Source: Paenibacillus paeoniae
Lineage (GTDB): Bacteria; Bacillota; Bacilli; Paenibacillales; Paenibacillaceae
NCBI RefSeq assembly: GCF_003388735.1
Contig: NZ_QUBQ01000005.1
Span: 62,001 to 126,000, forward strand
Length of the DNA stretch: 64,000 nt
Direction: 5' to 3'
The position numbers and the translations under genes are program-made. Within the stretch, counting starts at the first letter, position 1. Each line of letters begins with the position of its first letter. Below are positions 23,059 to 31,906 of this stretch, in pieces. The notes beneath the pieces were generated by a model that ran no database searches, was not told where the DNA came from, and saw only the letters and a program-made list of their open reading frames with translations.

Positions 23059-25440
23059 CTAAGGGTACAGTAGTGCGCCGCGTTCCTTCAAGTCGCTCAG
23101 ACCATTGGCCTTCAGCATAGCATCCGACAACGTATAGAGTGTATCTCCCGCATACATAATTCGTCTGATAGCCTTCGAATAATTGTAACCGTACATTCCG
23201 CTCTTCAGCATTTCCTCATTCGACAGATGCGTTATCCGGTCCCTTAACCGGAAGCCTCGCTCCAGGTCAAGGCTATACACATAAGCGCCTTGATAGGCAA
23301 ATTGGCCGTGGGCGAATACTTCTGCATTTCCAGTGCTATTTTTGTTTTCGATCTCATAAAGCGTGACAGGGAAGGCCAATAGCCCCTTTTCTTTGGAAAA
23401 TAGCAGCGCCTTGTAATCGTTCAGCAGCTCAGAATGCGTCCCGGAGTCTCCGATAATTTCCTTGAACTTTTCCTTAGGCTGGCTCACATCGCTGACGTCG
23501 AACAGGGCGACTTTCATGCCCTTGGCTATGGCCACCGTCTCATTCGAAGATCCGAGGCTCTTGATTTCGGTTGTGTCCTTGCCGAATCCAATCAAATGGT
23601 TCTCATCATACGGGTGCAAATAATCACTGTAACCCGGAATCTTCAGCTGGCCAAGAATCTTCGGCTGTTGCGGATTGCTCAAGTTGATGGCAAAGAGGGG
23701 ATCAACCTTGCGGAAGGTGACCATATAGGCGCGTTTCCCCATGAAGCGTACCGAATACATGCGTTCGCCCGGTGCGATGCCGTCCACCTTCCCGACGATA
23801 CGAAGCTTTTCGTCCAAAATATAAATTTGGCTCGATTCTCCGGGGTGCTCTGACGTAAGATCGCCATTCGTTAAGGCTACCCGGAAATAGCCTTCATGCT
23901 CATTCATCGAAAATGGATCGGTGACGTAGCCGGGAACGGTACCTTCACCCATATAAAGCACGCTGCCATAATCCAGGCGGAACTTGTGGAATTTCGTAAT
24001 CATCTCAAAAGCGCTGCCCTTTGCCTTGTGGATCATCTGGGACACATAGAGATGCCGTTGAGAGACAAAGATCCTGTCACCTGATCCTAGATAAGCTGAT
24101 ACCTGAAGCTGGCCTTCCGGCTGTCCCAGATCGATAGACCCGACAAGCAGCAACGAATAGTTAAGAATGTCGGGGAAGTAATGAATATCGTTCAACGATA
24201 CGCTCTGCGGCTTGTCGGATACGGCAGAATCGGTATAATTGGTCTGGAAAGAGGCTGCCAGCTCCTTGAAGTCCGTTTGCTGTCCTGTACTGGCATCCAG
24301 ATGAAGTCCCTTTGACTTGGCATATAGAGAATAATTGCGATAGAACTTATTGGTGATGATGTATAAAGCGTCGCCGATCTTGCGGGAGGAGAGGTAGCTG
24401 CCTTCCTGCTCCAACGTGCGCTTCAGCTTGGGCTGTCCATTGCTTTGTAGGTCGTAAATATAGGATTTCACTGACTGCTTGATCTGTGGCGGAGGCAATA
24501 ATGATACGCTTTTGCTCTCCGGCAAAACGGTAAGCTGCTCCGACTGCGGCTGAATGGTATTAAGGCCATAGTCAGTCGCATGACCGATTACGATCAGGCG
24601 CGTACCGTCTACATAGAGCTGTTCGGGCTGGAATTGTTCTTCCGGGCCGTATGTTAATTCACTGGCTAGTCGCGGTTTGTCAGGATTGGCGATATCCGTA
24701 ATGACGACACGGGAGCCACTGATCTGATAGATGAATCTTCCGTCGGTCTTGGCCCAATCGGCTTCGTCTACGCCGCTTACTTGAATGTTCGTTTGCGAGT
24801 AGTCGATGCCAGGTGTCCCGGCTTCTCCATTAGCTTCCGATACTTGCGGGGCTGAACTCTCTACCGCCACTTCTTCTCTACCTTGGAGCCATAATCCCGG
24901 CAGCGAAATGATGGCGCTGTCGTCGGTCGGAGTCGACTTCAGCAGCTCGATCAGTTTCTCTTCTGTTCCGATAGCGGGGAGCTCCAGTGGCTTATCGATA
25001 TGGACCGTTCGCTTCAAGCCGTCCCATGCTACGACGGTTCCGAGCGCTTCGGATATCGCCCGGAGCGGGACAAACGTGATGCTGCTAACGGTGCGGGGGG
25101 CCGCAGTCAAAGCGATGGTTCTTCCCTGCGCATGCATCTGCTTCGAGCCGATCGTTAGCAGGGCCTTCCGTTCGCCTTTGGTTAACAGAATGGTTCGCTC
25201 TCCGTCTTTCTTGTCGTACGTGACCGTCGCCCCCAATGCTTCGGCAATCTCCCGAACGGGTACGAGTGTAGAGTCTTGTTCAATGTAAGCGGGCGCTGCA
25301 AGCGGCAGCTCTTTGCTATCTAATTCAATGCGAATCGGCTTCTGCGCCGCATGAGCCACGCTTGAGTCCGTCCATGAAAGCGATGACGGAAGACATAACA
25401 CGATCGCCAGGCAAGCCGCTAATAGGGCAGTACGCTTCAT
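23059..25440 (-). CDS. Secreted beta-propeller protein with copper-amine-oxidase-like N-terminal domain
   Basis: 793 residues. A signal peptide (about 1-30, ending AHA) is followed by a copper_amine_oxidN-type domain at about 30-155 (STLVPVREIAEALGATVTYD and ITFVPLRAISEALGTVVAWD are its two repeats), a cell-surface module common in Paenibacillus. A linker of about 60 residues leads to a C-terminal beta-propeller domain (about 205-790) with repeated blades such as GVDEADWAKTDGRFIYQI, YSVRFMGKRAYMVTFRKVDPLFAINLSNP and KVALFDVSDVSQP. This matches the family of secreted propellers distantly related to WD40. The role is unknown; a binding or structural surface protein is likely. Confidence 0.85.
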   Translation of the reverse strand: MKRTALLAACLAIVLCLPSSLSWTDSSVAHAAQKPIRIELDSKELPLAAPAYIEQDSTLVPVREIAEALGATVTYDKKDGERTILLTKGERKALLTIGSKQMHAQGRTIALTAAPRTVSSITFVPLRAISEALGTVVAWDGLKRTVHIDKPLELPAIGTEEKLIELLKSTPTDDSAIISLPGLWLQGREEVAVESSAPQVSEANGEAGTPGIDYSQTNIQVSGVDEADWAKTDGRFIYQISGSRVVITDIANPDKPRLASELTYGPEEQFQPEQLYVDGTRLIVIGHATDYGLNTIQPQSEQLTVLPESKSVSLLPPPQIKQSVKSYIYDLQSNGQPKLKRTLEQEGSYLSSRKIGDALYIITNKFYRNYSLYAKSKGLHLDASTGQQTDFKELAASFQTNYTDSAVSDKPQSVSLNDIHYFPDILNYSLLLVGSIDLGQPEGQLQVSAYLGSGDRIFVSQRHLYVSQMIHKAKGSAFEMITKFHKFRLDYGSVLYMGEGTVPGYVTDPFSMNEHEGYFRVALTNGDLTSEHPGESSQIYILDEKLRIVGKVDGIAPGERMYSVRFMGKRAYMVTFRKVDPLFAINLSNPQQPKILGQLKIPGYSDYLHPYDENHLIGFGKDTTEIKSLGSSNETVAIAKGMKVALFDVSDVSQPKEKFKEIIGDSGTHSELLNDYKALLFSKEKGLLAFPVTLYEIENKNSTGNAEVFAHGQFAYQGAYVYSLDLERGFRLRDRITHLSNEEMLKSGMYGYNYSKAIRRIMYAGDTLYTLSDAMLKANGLSDLKERGALLYP

Positions 25441-25579
25441 GAGGCTATTCCTCCTTTTTTTTCAAAACGAAATGAATAAGTTAATGCCCGTTGCATCCGT
25501 GCCGTAATCCATGGTTGTTATCACATACAACGTAAAAACTCTTCCAGAAGTTACAAGATCCATCAACTTGTTTATACCG

Positions 25580-25987
25580 CTATTGTTCCTGCGATTGTGC
25601 TTTTATTAAGGCTTCTACCGTAGGCCAATCTGCCGGGGCCCATTCCAACTCCCTCATGCGGTTAACCGGCAGCCATAGCAGCTGCTCATGCTCTTGCGCC
25701 ACAGGCATGCCGCTCGCCAGCTTGGACTCATATGTGACAAGCCGCACGCGGATGGAAGGATACTCGTGTATCACGTCGGCGATTAAATCTCCAACTTGTA
25801 TGACATAGCCAAGCTCCTCCAGAATTTCCCGCACCAGGCATTGCTCCGCCGACTCATTCGGCTCCAGCTTGCCGCCGGGGAACTCCCATAGTCTCGGCAT
25901 GGACATGGTCTCGGATCGCAGCGCGCATAGCACTTCTCCCTGGTCATTGCGAATGACAGCCCCTGCTACAAGTATGTATTCGGTCAT
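25580..25987 (-). CDS. Nudix hydrolase (MutT/CTP pyrophosphohydrolase-like)
   Basis: 135 residues with a complete Nudix box: GGKLEPNESAEQCLVREI followed by LEELGY (GX5EX7REUXEEXGU). The opening VAGAVIRNDQGEVLCALRS and WEFPGGK are typical of MutT-like enzymes hydrolysing oxidised nucleoside triphosphates or CTP derivatives. It stands alone between the secreted propeller gene and the divergent GntR operon. Ribosome binding site AAAGGAGTAG precedes ATG. Confidence 0.88.
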   Translation of the reverse strand: MTEYILVAGAVIRNDQGEVLCALRSETMSMPRLWEFPGGKLEPNESAEQCLVREILEELGYVIQVGDLIADVIHEYPSIRVRLVTYESKLASGMPVAQEHEQLLWLPVNRMRELEWAPADWPTVEALIKAQSQEQ

Positions 25988-26081
25988 GCAAGCTACTCCT
26001 TTGCTTGTTCAATTCTCTCCTCACATGGTAAGGCAAACCATTTTTGTGCGCAAGAATTATTCATTTATTTTCAAATGGGGC

Positions 26082-26126
26082 TTGACGATTGTTTCGTGAA
26101 GTTATATGGTTAGTTACATAAGTAAT
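26082..26126 (+). promoter_or_regulatory. Promoter and putative operator of GntR-ABC operon
   Basis: TTGACG (26082-26087), 17-base spacer and TATGGT (26105-26110). Immediately downstream, at the expected start point, is the near-palindrome GTTAC-ATAA-GTAAT (26113-26126), a plausible site for autorepression by the GntR protein. This also argues against the ATG at 26106, which lies in the -10. Confidence 0.6.
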
Positions 26127-26153
26127 GAACCAATGAGGTTGCGGGGTGATGAC

Positions 26154-26522
26154 GTGTTTGATGAACGAAGTCCGATCTATCAGCAGATTGCCGATCAAAT
26201 TAAGGCTGATATTGTATCCGGGGTACTGCAGGAAGATGAGCAAGTCATGTCGACCAACCAGTATGCGGCGTTTTACCGGATTAATCCGGCTACTGCAGCG
26301 AAGGGCTTTCAGCTTTTGACAGAGGAAGGCATTTTGTATAAGAAGAGAGGGATTGGTATGTTCGTAAGTGTGGACGCACGGCAGACACTGGTTCAAGCGC
26401 GCAAGGATCGTTTCTTCGAGGAAGTGGTCGACCGAATGGTCGAGGAAGCGAGACAGATCGGCGTGCCGATCGCAGATATATTGAACCATATTGAAAGCCG
26501 GAAGGAGGGTAAGGGACAATGA
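26154..26522 (+). CDS. GntR family transcriptional regulator (YtrA subfamily)
   Basis: 122 residues: one winged helix-turn-helix of the GntR type (SPIYQQIADQIKADIVSGVLQEDEQVMSTNQYAAFYRINPATAAKGFQLLTEEGILYKKRG) and a short helical dimerisation tail of about 45 residues. This is the YtrA class, which controls linked ABC transporter genes, often in response to cell-wall antibiotics. GTG 26154 is preferred: GGGGTGAT precedes it and the upstream ATG lies within the promoter. Overlaps the next gene by ATGA. Confidence 0.88.
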   Translation: MFDERSPIYQQIADQIKADIVSGVLQEDEQVMSTNQYAAFYRINPATAAKGFQLLTEEGILYKKRGIGMFVSVDARQTLVQARKDRFFEEVVDRMVEEARQIGVPIADILNHIESRKEGKGQ

Positions 26523-27400
26523 CATTAAGCATTGATATAAAAGGTGTTGGGGTTCATTACGGGCGCACCGTGGCGGTAGAGAATGTGTCCTTCAAGCTGG
26601 AAGGCAATAAAATTTATGGTTTGCTTGGACGGAACGGCTCTGGCAAAACCAGTCTGCTGTCGGTACTTGCTTCATTCAGGCAGCCCACGACGGGGGAAGT
26701 ACTGATCGACGGCAAAATTACGTTCGAAAATGCGGAAATAATGAGCCAGGTATGCTTCATTCAAGAGCATGGCCATATGTCGGACGGTTACTCTGTGAAG
26801 GATGCGATCAAGCTGGCGGCAAGCTGCTGGCCGAATTGGGATGAACAATATGCGAATTATCTGCTGGACTTGTACCAGCTTTCGCAAAAGAAAAGAATTT
26901 CCAGCCTGTCGAGAGGTATGAAGTCGGCGCTTGGCGTCACGATTGGCCTGGCAAGCCGGGCACCCATTACGATATTTGATGAAGCCTATCTCGGCATGGA
27001 CGCTCCTACGCGGTACGCCTTTTATGAAGAAGTGCTTCGCGATTATATGGAGCATCCGCGTACCTTTATTCTTTCGACTCATTTGATCGAGGAAGTGGGC
27101 AATTTGTTCGAAGAGGTACTCATTCTGGATAACGGACGATTGCTTTTGCAAGAAGAGTCGGAATTGCTGAGACAACGGGGCGTTACCATTACAGGACCGG
27201 CTGAGCGGGTGGATGAATATGTGATTGGACTACAGGTGCTCGGAGAGCAGACGCTTGGCAGGACTAAGTCTGTAACGGTATACGGAGAGCTGAGCCAAGA
27301 GCGCGTAAATCGTGCACGTACGGACGGGCTGGAGCTTGGCCCTGTGGCGCTGCAAGATCTGTTCGTGCATTTGACGAAGAAAGGAGGCGAGGGAATATGA
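26519..27400 (+). CDS. ABC transporter ATP-binding protein
   Basis: 293-residue ATPase. Walker A is GLLGRNGSGKTS, the signature loop is variant (LSRGMKSALG), Walker B is ITIFDEAYLGMD (Glu after Asp as catalytic base), and the switch His is in STHLIEE. It resembles the ATPases of YtrA-controlled transporters. The C-terminal 60 residues after the ATPase core (ERVDEYVIGLQVLGEQTLG) form the usual small extra domain. It is coupled by 4-base overlaps to the regulator before it and the permease after it. Confidence 0.9.
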   Translation: MTLSIDIKGVGVHYGRTVAVENVSFKLEGNKIYGLLGRNGSGKTSLLSVLASFRQPTTGEVLIDGKITFENAEIMSQVCFIQEHGHMSDGYSVKDAIKLAASCWPNWDEQYANYLLDLYQLSQKKRISSLSRGMKSALGVTIGLASRAPITIFDEAYLGMDAPTRYAFYEEVLRDYMEHPRTFILSTHLIEEVGNLFEEVLILDNGRLLLQEESELLRQRGVTITGPAERVDEYVIGLQVLGEQTLGRTKSVTVYGELSQERVNRARTDGLELGPVALQDLFVHLTKKGGEGI

Positions 27401-28116
27401 CAACAAAGAGAAAACATCCTGTGTTCATTGTAGCCAAAAACCTATGGTCCGGTTATCGTATCTCGCTCATTGCATATTGGAGCATATTCACAGCCATTTT
27501 CATTGGTATTCAATTGGGCTTGCCTATTCATTTATCGAAAGAGATGGAGATCGGACAGGGCATCTGGTCGGGTGCTGGAATCTCGCCGAAATTATACCTA
27601 TTGATACTCGGCATTCTGCTCACACCCCTTTCGTTGTCCAGTTTCGTCTCCAGTGGCATAACCCGCAAGCATTTTGTGGGAGGAGCTGTCCTATTCAGCA
27701 TGCTTATGTCGCTTATAAGTGCTTTAATTATGACTGTCGGTTTCCCAGTGGAACGCCTGCTGACAGAGTGGTTTGGAGGGCAGGAGATTCTGGTTAAGCC
27801 GCTGCTCCTGCAAGTCGGTGTGGAGTTTTTCCTTGGTTTCCTCGGTTATTTCGCTATTGGATGGATGATCGGAAGCAGCTTCTATCGTTTTAATTGGCAA
27901 ACAGGCATAGCGGTTTCTATTCTGTCGCTTATCCCCATTATTCTAATTGAAATGGTGGGCGGTACCGGACCATCGGAGCTGTTCGGCTACACGTTTACAA
28001 TGCCGTCTATGTCCTTTATTGTAGAAATGCTGCTTATCCTGCTAATCGCCGTCATCGTAATGACAATAAATTATGGGATGCATCGTACGGTGGCCATTAA
28101 ACGCAAATTGATCTAA
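27397..28116 (+). CDS. ABC transporter permease
   Basis: 239 residues with about six membrane helices (for example LYLLILGILLTPLSLSSFV, FLGFLGYFAIGWMIGSSFY, FIVEMLLILLIAVIVMTI), short loops and a basic C-terminus. This fits the integral membrane subunit partnering the ATPase encoded just upstream (ATGA overlap). There is no signal peptide or binding protein, consistent with an exporter or resistance pump. The substrate is unknown. Confidence 0.85.
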   Translation: MTTKRKHPVFIVAKNLWSGYRISLIAYWSIFTAIFIGIQLGLPIHLSKEMEIGQGIWSGAGISPKLYLLILGILLTPLSLSSFVSSGITRKHFVGGAVLFSMLMSLISALIMTVGFPVERLLTEWFGGQEILVKPLLLQVGVEFFLGFLGYFAIGWMIGSSFYRFNWQTGIAVSILSLIPIILIEMVGGTGPSELFGYTFTMPSMSFIVEMLLILLIAVIVMTINYGMHRTVAIKRKLI

Positions 28117-28132
28117 TTAATCTGCTTGATTC

Positions 28133-28198
28133 TATCCTGATGCTTCTCACTTCTTCATGAAGTGAGAGGCGATCGGGATATTTTTTTTGCAAAACAGC
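28133..28198 (+). terminator. Terminator of the GntR-ABC operon
   Basis: A long stem (CTTCTCACTTC/GAAGTGAGAGG core, extended by ATCC/GGAT at the base) is followed by eight Ts. Confidence 0.85.
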
Positions 28199-28319
28199 CC
28201 ATTTAGACTGTTGCTATTATATTTGGAATAGAGGAAAATGTTAGTAGGAAAATTTTGCAGAACATTGTCGAATTATGAAAAATATTTCAACGCGAAGAGG
28301 TTGGTCAGAGGTGCTCATT

Positions 28320-30239
28320 ATGGGGGAAACGCGTGGATTTATATATAAAGTTGCTATTGTAGTAGTGCTTTTGTCCTTTCTAGTTCCGGTGGCCCAGCTT
28401 CGTGCCGAAGGCAACGAGCGAATGAATACCATTACAGAGTGGCAAATGTTCTGGGAGCAATCCGGTAAAGAGATGACGATCGAGCAAGTAAGCGCTTTAA
28501 GTGATGATGACGGCTGGTTCCCCGTAAAGGTAGGCGGGGAGTATCCGGTTGTGCCTGAAGAAATCAAAACAGTTTGGATTAAATTTCAATTGCCAGAGTT
28601 GACTCAGATGCGGCCTGCTATTGAATTTAATAGACTATTTGCAACTAGTATAACTATTTATATTGAACAAAATATAGTGTATCAACTAACAAGAGACTAT
28701 CCTTATGACTTGAATGAATTTTTTGTACCTCTGTCTAACTCTGAAACAAAAAAAGAAGTCTATTTAAAGCTAATAAGGGATAATTATCGAATAGGTTTGC
28801 AAGATGTTATCAATATTGGTGAATCATCAGAACTAATTAAAAGATATGTAAAAGAAGATTTGATTGCGGTTATTTTAGGAGCTGCATTAATTTTTATATC
28901 TTTTTTCATGTTAGTCAGTGTTGTTTTCTTTAATCGATCGTTTGTACCTGGTTGGAATTCGTTGTTTCTAGTTATGCTTTCTATTGGATTAATGATACTA
29001 ACTTACTCTTCTTTCATAGATAAGATTTTTCCGGAGTATGGAAGGGTTTTATATTACATTTTTGATGTGGCCTCATCTATTCTTATTCCCTCCATCTTCT
29101 TCTTTTTTGATAAAATCTTCGGGAAAGGCCCATATAATATTGTTCGTTATTTTAGAAATTTACAAATGGTAAGTGCAATATTCTTAATTGCACTACTTAT
29201 AGGTAGCGCTAATAGTGAATTCATCGCCCGATTGTATGAAAATGTTGGCCTTATTATATTTGCCATTTCAATAGTCGTTGGTAATATCATCTTAATAGTT
29301 TCATTATTCCTCTATTGTAAAAGAGGTAACAAAGAAGCTATTATCCTAGCTTCGGGTTTTAGTATATTTGCGGGAGTGGGTATTGCAGAAGTTATTTGGT
29401 ATTTCTTAAGTGATCAAATGCATATGATGTTTTTTTGGAAAGTAAGTTTGTTATTCTTTCTTGCATCATTAATAATTATTTTAGTTCGAAAGGTTATGCA
29501 AAATTATGAAGAAGCTGTGAAGTACTCTAAACAAATTGAGATATTTAATAATGAGTTACAACGGTCAGAAAAAATTGAGATGATAAGTCACCTGGCAGCT
29601 TCGATTGCACATGAAGTAAGAAACCCATTACAAGTAACACGAGGCTTTTTGCAGTTAATTGGTCAGAAATCAAGTGGGGAAAAGGAAAAGGCCTATACAA
29701 CGCTTGCAATTAATGAATTAGATCGAGCATCCGAAATCATTACTGACTTTTTGACATTTGCTAAACCAGATCTTGGAGACATGCGCACTTTAAATTTAAC
29801 GGATGAATTGCAGCAAATTACGGCAATATTAGCTCCCCTAGCAACAATGGGGGGAGGAACTCTGAAGATAAGTTCGCAAAATGACTTATTTATAGACGGA
29901 AATTCTTCAAAGTTTAAGCAGGCCTTAATCAATATTATTAAAAATAGTATTGAGGCTTTTAATAGAGATGCGGGATTGGTTGAAATTTCGGCAAATTATG
30001 AAGTGCAGGAGAACATGATTATAATTGTTATTAAAGATAACGGCGAGGGAATTGATGAGGCAGATTTAAAACGATTAGGAGAACCATACTATTCAAAAAA
30101 GACAAAGGGTACTGGCTTAGGGCTTATGGTTACTTATCGAATAATCGAAGCTATGAAAGGGACTATTCAATTTAGTAGCACAAAAGGCCAAGGGACTGAA
30201 TGTAAAATTAAACTTCCAAGAATTATAAAAGCCGATTAA
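28320..30239 (+). CDS. Membrane sensor histidine kinase (7TMR-DISM-like)
   Basis: 639 residues: signal-like first helix, an outside domain to about residue 190 with the 7TMR-DISM pattern (TVWIKFQLP...FVPLSN), seven membrane helices (about 190-405), a short coiled coil (YEEAVKYSKQIEIFNNELQRSEK), HisKA with phosphoacceptor in SIAHEVRNPLQ, and HATPase (NIIKNSIEAF, DNGEGI, GTGLGLMV). It resembles sporulation-type orphan kinases, and no response regulator gene is adjacent. ATG 28320 follows AGAGGTG. The first ~90 codons have host-like composition, but from about 28,590 on the DNA is strongly AT-rich, so the gene looks mosaic. Convergent with the RiPP precursor. Confidence 0.85.
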   Translation: MGETRGFIYKVAIVVVLLSFLVPVAQLRAEGNERMNTITEWQMFWEQSGKEMTIEQVSALSDDDGWFPVKVGGEYPVVPEEIKTVWIKFQLPELTQMRPAIEFNRLFATSITIYIEQNIVYQLTRDYPYDLNEFFVPLSNSETKKEVYLKLIRDNYRIGLQDVINIGESSELIKRYVKEDLIAVILGAALIFISFFMLVSVVFFNRSFVPGWNSLFLVMLSIGLMILTYSSFIDKIFPEYGRVLYYIFDVASSILIPSIFFFFDKIFGKGPYNIVRYFRNLQMVSAIFLIALLIGSANSEFIARLYENVGLIIFAISIVVGNIILIVSLFLYCKRGNKEAIILASGFSIFAGVGIAEVIWYFLSDQMHMMFFWKVSLLFFLASLIIILVRKVMQNYEEAVKYSKQIEIFNNELQRSEKIEMISHLAASIAHEVRNPLQVTRGFLQLIGQKSSGEKEKAYTTLAINELDRASEIITDFLTFAKPDLGDMRTLNLTDELQQITAILAPLATMGGGTLKISSQNDLFIDGNSSKFKQALINIIKNSIEAFNRDAGLVEISANYEVQENMIIIVIKDNGEGIDEADLKRLGEPYYSKKTKGTGLGLMVTYRIIEAMKGTIQFSSTKGQGTECKIKLPRIIKAD

Positions 30240-30257
30240 ATAATTAATCGGCTTTTT
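30231..30257. terminator. Bidirectional terminator between kinase and RiPP precursor genes
   Basis: GCCGATTAA (30231-30239) pairs with TTAATCGGC (30244-30252), then TTTTT; the minus strand also runs into Ts. The kinase stop codon lies in the first arm. Confidence 0.85.
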
Positions 30258-30267
30258 ATGTATTTAA

Positions 30268-30510
30268 TTACCATCTTGGATAGCAGACCTCACCAACCAC
30301 GTTTTCTTTATCATCCGGATTCTTAGGCAGAACCAGGTAGAAAGTATCATCTGTTTCTTCCAGTACAGTCAATTTGAATTCAGCAGGAATTTCGATACCA
30401 AAAGCATCTTGGATCGCTGCCTTAGGGTCTTTCAGCAGTTGCTGCTTGAACTCTCCGTCCGCCCATGCTTTCTCAATAATTTGTTCACGTAGTTCCTTTT
30501 CGCTTGGCAC
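30268..30510 (-). CDS. RiPP precursor with NHLP (nitrile-hydratase-like) leader
   Basis: 80-residue peptide. About the first 65 residues match NHLP-type leaders: LREQIIEKAWADGEFKQQLL, KDPKAAIQDAFGIEIPAE and the block VLEETDDTFYLVLP. The remaining tail is short, DDKENVVGEVCYPRW, with one Cys and a terminal Trp, and would be the core. No GG cleavage motif is present. The start is uncertain: GTG 30510 follows AGAGGATGA at good spacing; ATG 30519 overlaps that site; ATG 30573 has none. The gene is on the same strand as, and 135 bases downstream of, the isoprenoid-synthase-like gene. No LanM, YcaO or radical SAM gene is nearby. A free-standing NHLP protein without modification remains possible. 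Confidence 0.78.
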   Translation of the reverse strand: MPSEKELREQIIEKAWADGEFKQQLLKDPKAAIQDAFGIEIPAEFKLTVLEETDDTFYLVLPKNPDDKENVVGEVCYPRW

Positions 30511-30645
30511 CGTAATCATCCTCTCAAATATGTATAGGATTACCAAGACTAGGATAGCACGATTATTCGACATTTACTACAACTATTTTACTATATTCTA
30601 CATGGGTATAGTCGTACAGTTCTAGGATAATAGACTTGCGTAGCT

Positions 30646-31569
30646 TTAAGCAAAAAAGTTGATTCCGCCGCCCAGAGCCTTTCGCTTGTTGTTTTCAATC
30701 CCGGATGCAATTTCACGCAGGCTGTTTACCATATAATCATGGTACTCCAAGATAGAAGGAATGCAGATACTTAGCCCCAACAAGCTTTTATGGTTGCGAT
30801 TGGCGATATCTGTATATCGATTCATACAGCCAAGTACATAAATGTGCGATTTTATCTTTTCTATAGTAAGTGATTTCAAATCTTTGCCCGTCTCGAAAGC
30901 GATCAATGCCAGTAATCCGTTATAGTTGCCCTCTTCCATATCTTCCTGCCAGTCCGCCCAATCATCCAGCATTTGCAAGGTCATGAGAGACAGATCGATC
31001 GATTGACCAACTTCATCGATTAGCTCTTCGCGCCCGGCAAGCAGACACGCACCGACTGCTGATATTTTCACCGGACCAGCCTTTCCGGCCGTACGGATGG
31101 GATTATGGACAAAGAAATCAGCTTTATCCTCATTCATGACGCAATCCGCCCATACCGTTACATAACGATCATAATAAGCCCAGAAGGGACTATCCGAAGG
31201 AAACAGTTCACGAAATACGGCGGACATCTTCAATTGAAGGAGGCTTGCGAGAGAAAGTTGAGACTTTACCCGGTCGATCTGCGTACTATCCATTACATCA
31301 TCAAGAATAAAAAAGTAAAGCATGCCATATATATTGGCAAGCGCCAGTCTATTACATTGCTCGTCCGATAGGTCCACTAATTCTTGCATCCAATAAGGCA
31401 GGAGCACGCATATGTAGTCTTTGCCTTTGTCAATATCAACCAGAGGGTTGTACTTCTCGGCATACCGATTCCCGATGTCTCCAAGCGGGTGCGGGAATTG
31501 CATGATCTGCAACTGTACTTCGTGAAATACAGGTTTTAAACTTGTGATATGTCGTTTGTACCAGTCCAT
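30646..31569 (-). CDS. Class I isoprenoid synthase-like enzyme
   Basis: 307 residues, predicted all-helical, with two Asp-rich motifs: DDVMD in FFILDDVMDS and DDWADWQED about 110 residues later. These occupy the positions of the two Mg-diphosphate motifs in trans-prenyl transferases and class I terpene synthases. The basic diphosphate-binding residues of chain-elongation enzymes (GGKRxR) are not seen, so it is unlikely to be a housekeeping polyprenyl synthase. Polyprenyl-transferring ComQ, which modifies a Trp of the ComX peptide, is an analogue of similar size. GGGAGAT precedes ATG 31569; ATG 31590 has no ribosome binding site. It is directly upstream of the NHLP precursor, which suggests the two act together. 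Confidence 0.68.
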   Translation of the reverse strand: MDWYKRHITSLKPVFHEVQLQIMQFPHPLGDIGNRYAEKYNPLVDIDKGKDYICVLLPYWMQELVDLSDEQCNRLALANIYGMLYFFILDDVMDSTQIDRVKSQLSLASLLQLKMSAVFRELFPSDSPFWAYYDRYVTVWADCVMNEDKADFFVHNPIRTAGKAGPVKISAVGACLLAGREELIDEVGQSIDLSLMTLQMLDDWADWQEDMEEGNYNGLLALIAFETGKDLKSLTIEKIKSHIYVLGCMNRYTDIANRNHKSLLGLSICIPSILEYHDYMVNSLREIASGIENNKRKALGGGINFFA

Positions 31570-31906
31570 CGTAACCGATCTCCCGTTCATGAATAGAGTA
31601 GATTATTAAGGAAACAAGCCTTTTCCTAACTATATCATGCTAGTCCAAGCAGTCCTACAATTCCTGACAGAATAGAATTTATTTTGATGTCTTTTGATTT
31701 GATAGGTTGAGTAAAGATGGAAAATCCAGTAGAATGAAGAAGGATTGATGACGTTCATAACATTTTCACTTTTCTCTTTCATGAGAGGCTTGCATAACTG
31801 GACTAAAGTCGAGGGTCATCTATTACCTGAGCAGGTTAATATTTTTGCATATCCTGCATTAAAGTAAATACCTAGAAGAGTTCTTTCATGTGGAGGTCAG
31901 AGGGTC
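31570..31906. promoter_or_regulatory. Divergent intergenic region with putative promoter
   Basis: A 337-base AT-rich gap between divergent genes. On the plus strand TTGAGT (31707-31712), 17 bases, TAGAAT (31730-31735) is a fair sigma-A promoter for the papain-like hydrolase gene, leaving a leader of about 165 bases. I recognised no known riboswitch in that leader. A promoter for the isoprenoid-synthase gene was not clearly identified. Confidence 0.4.

Noticed and set aside
26106..26153. N-terminal extension of the GntR regulator
   Set aside because: ATG 26106 lies inside the -10 element; GTG 26154 has the ribosome binding site.
31780..31880. Possible riboswitch in the leader of the papain-like gene
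   Set aside because: I could not match the sequence to any known riboswitch core; only short hairpins are visible.
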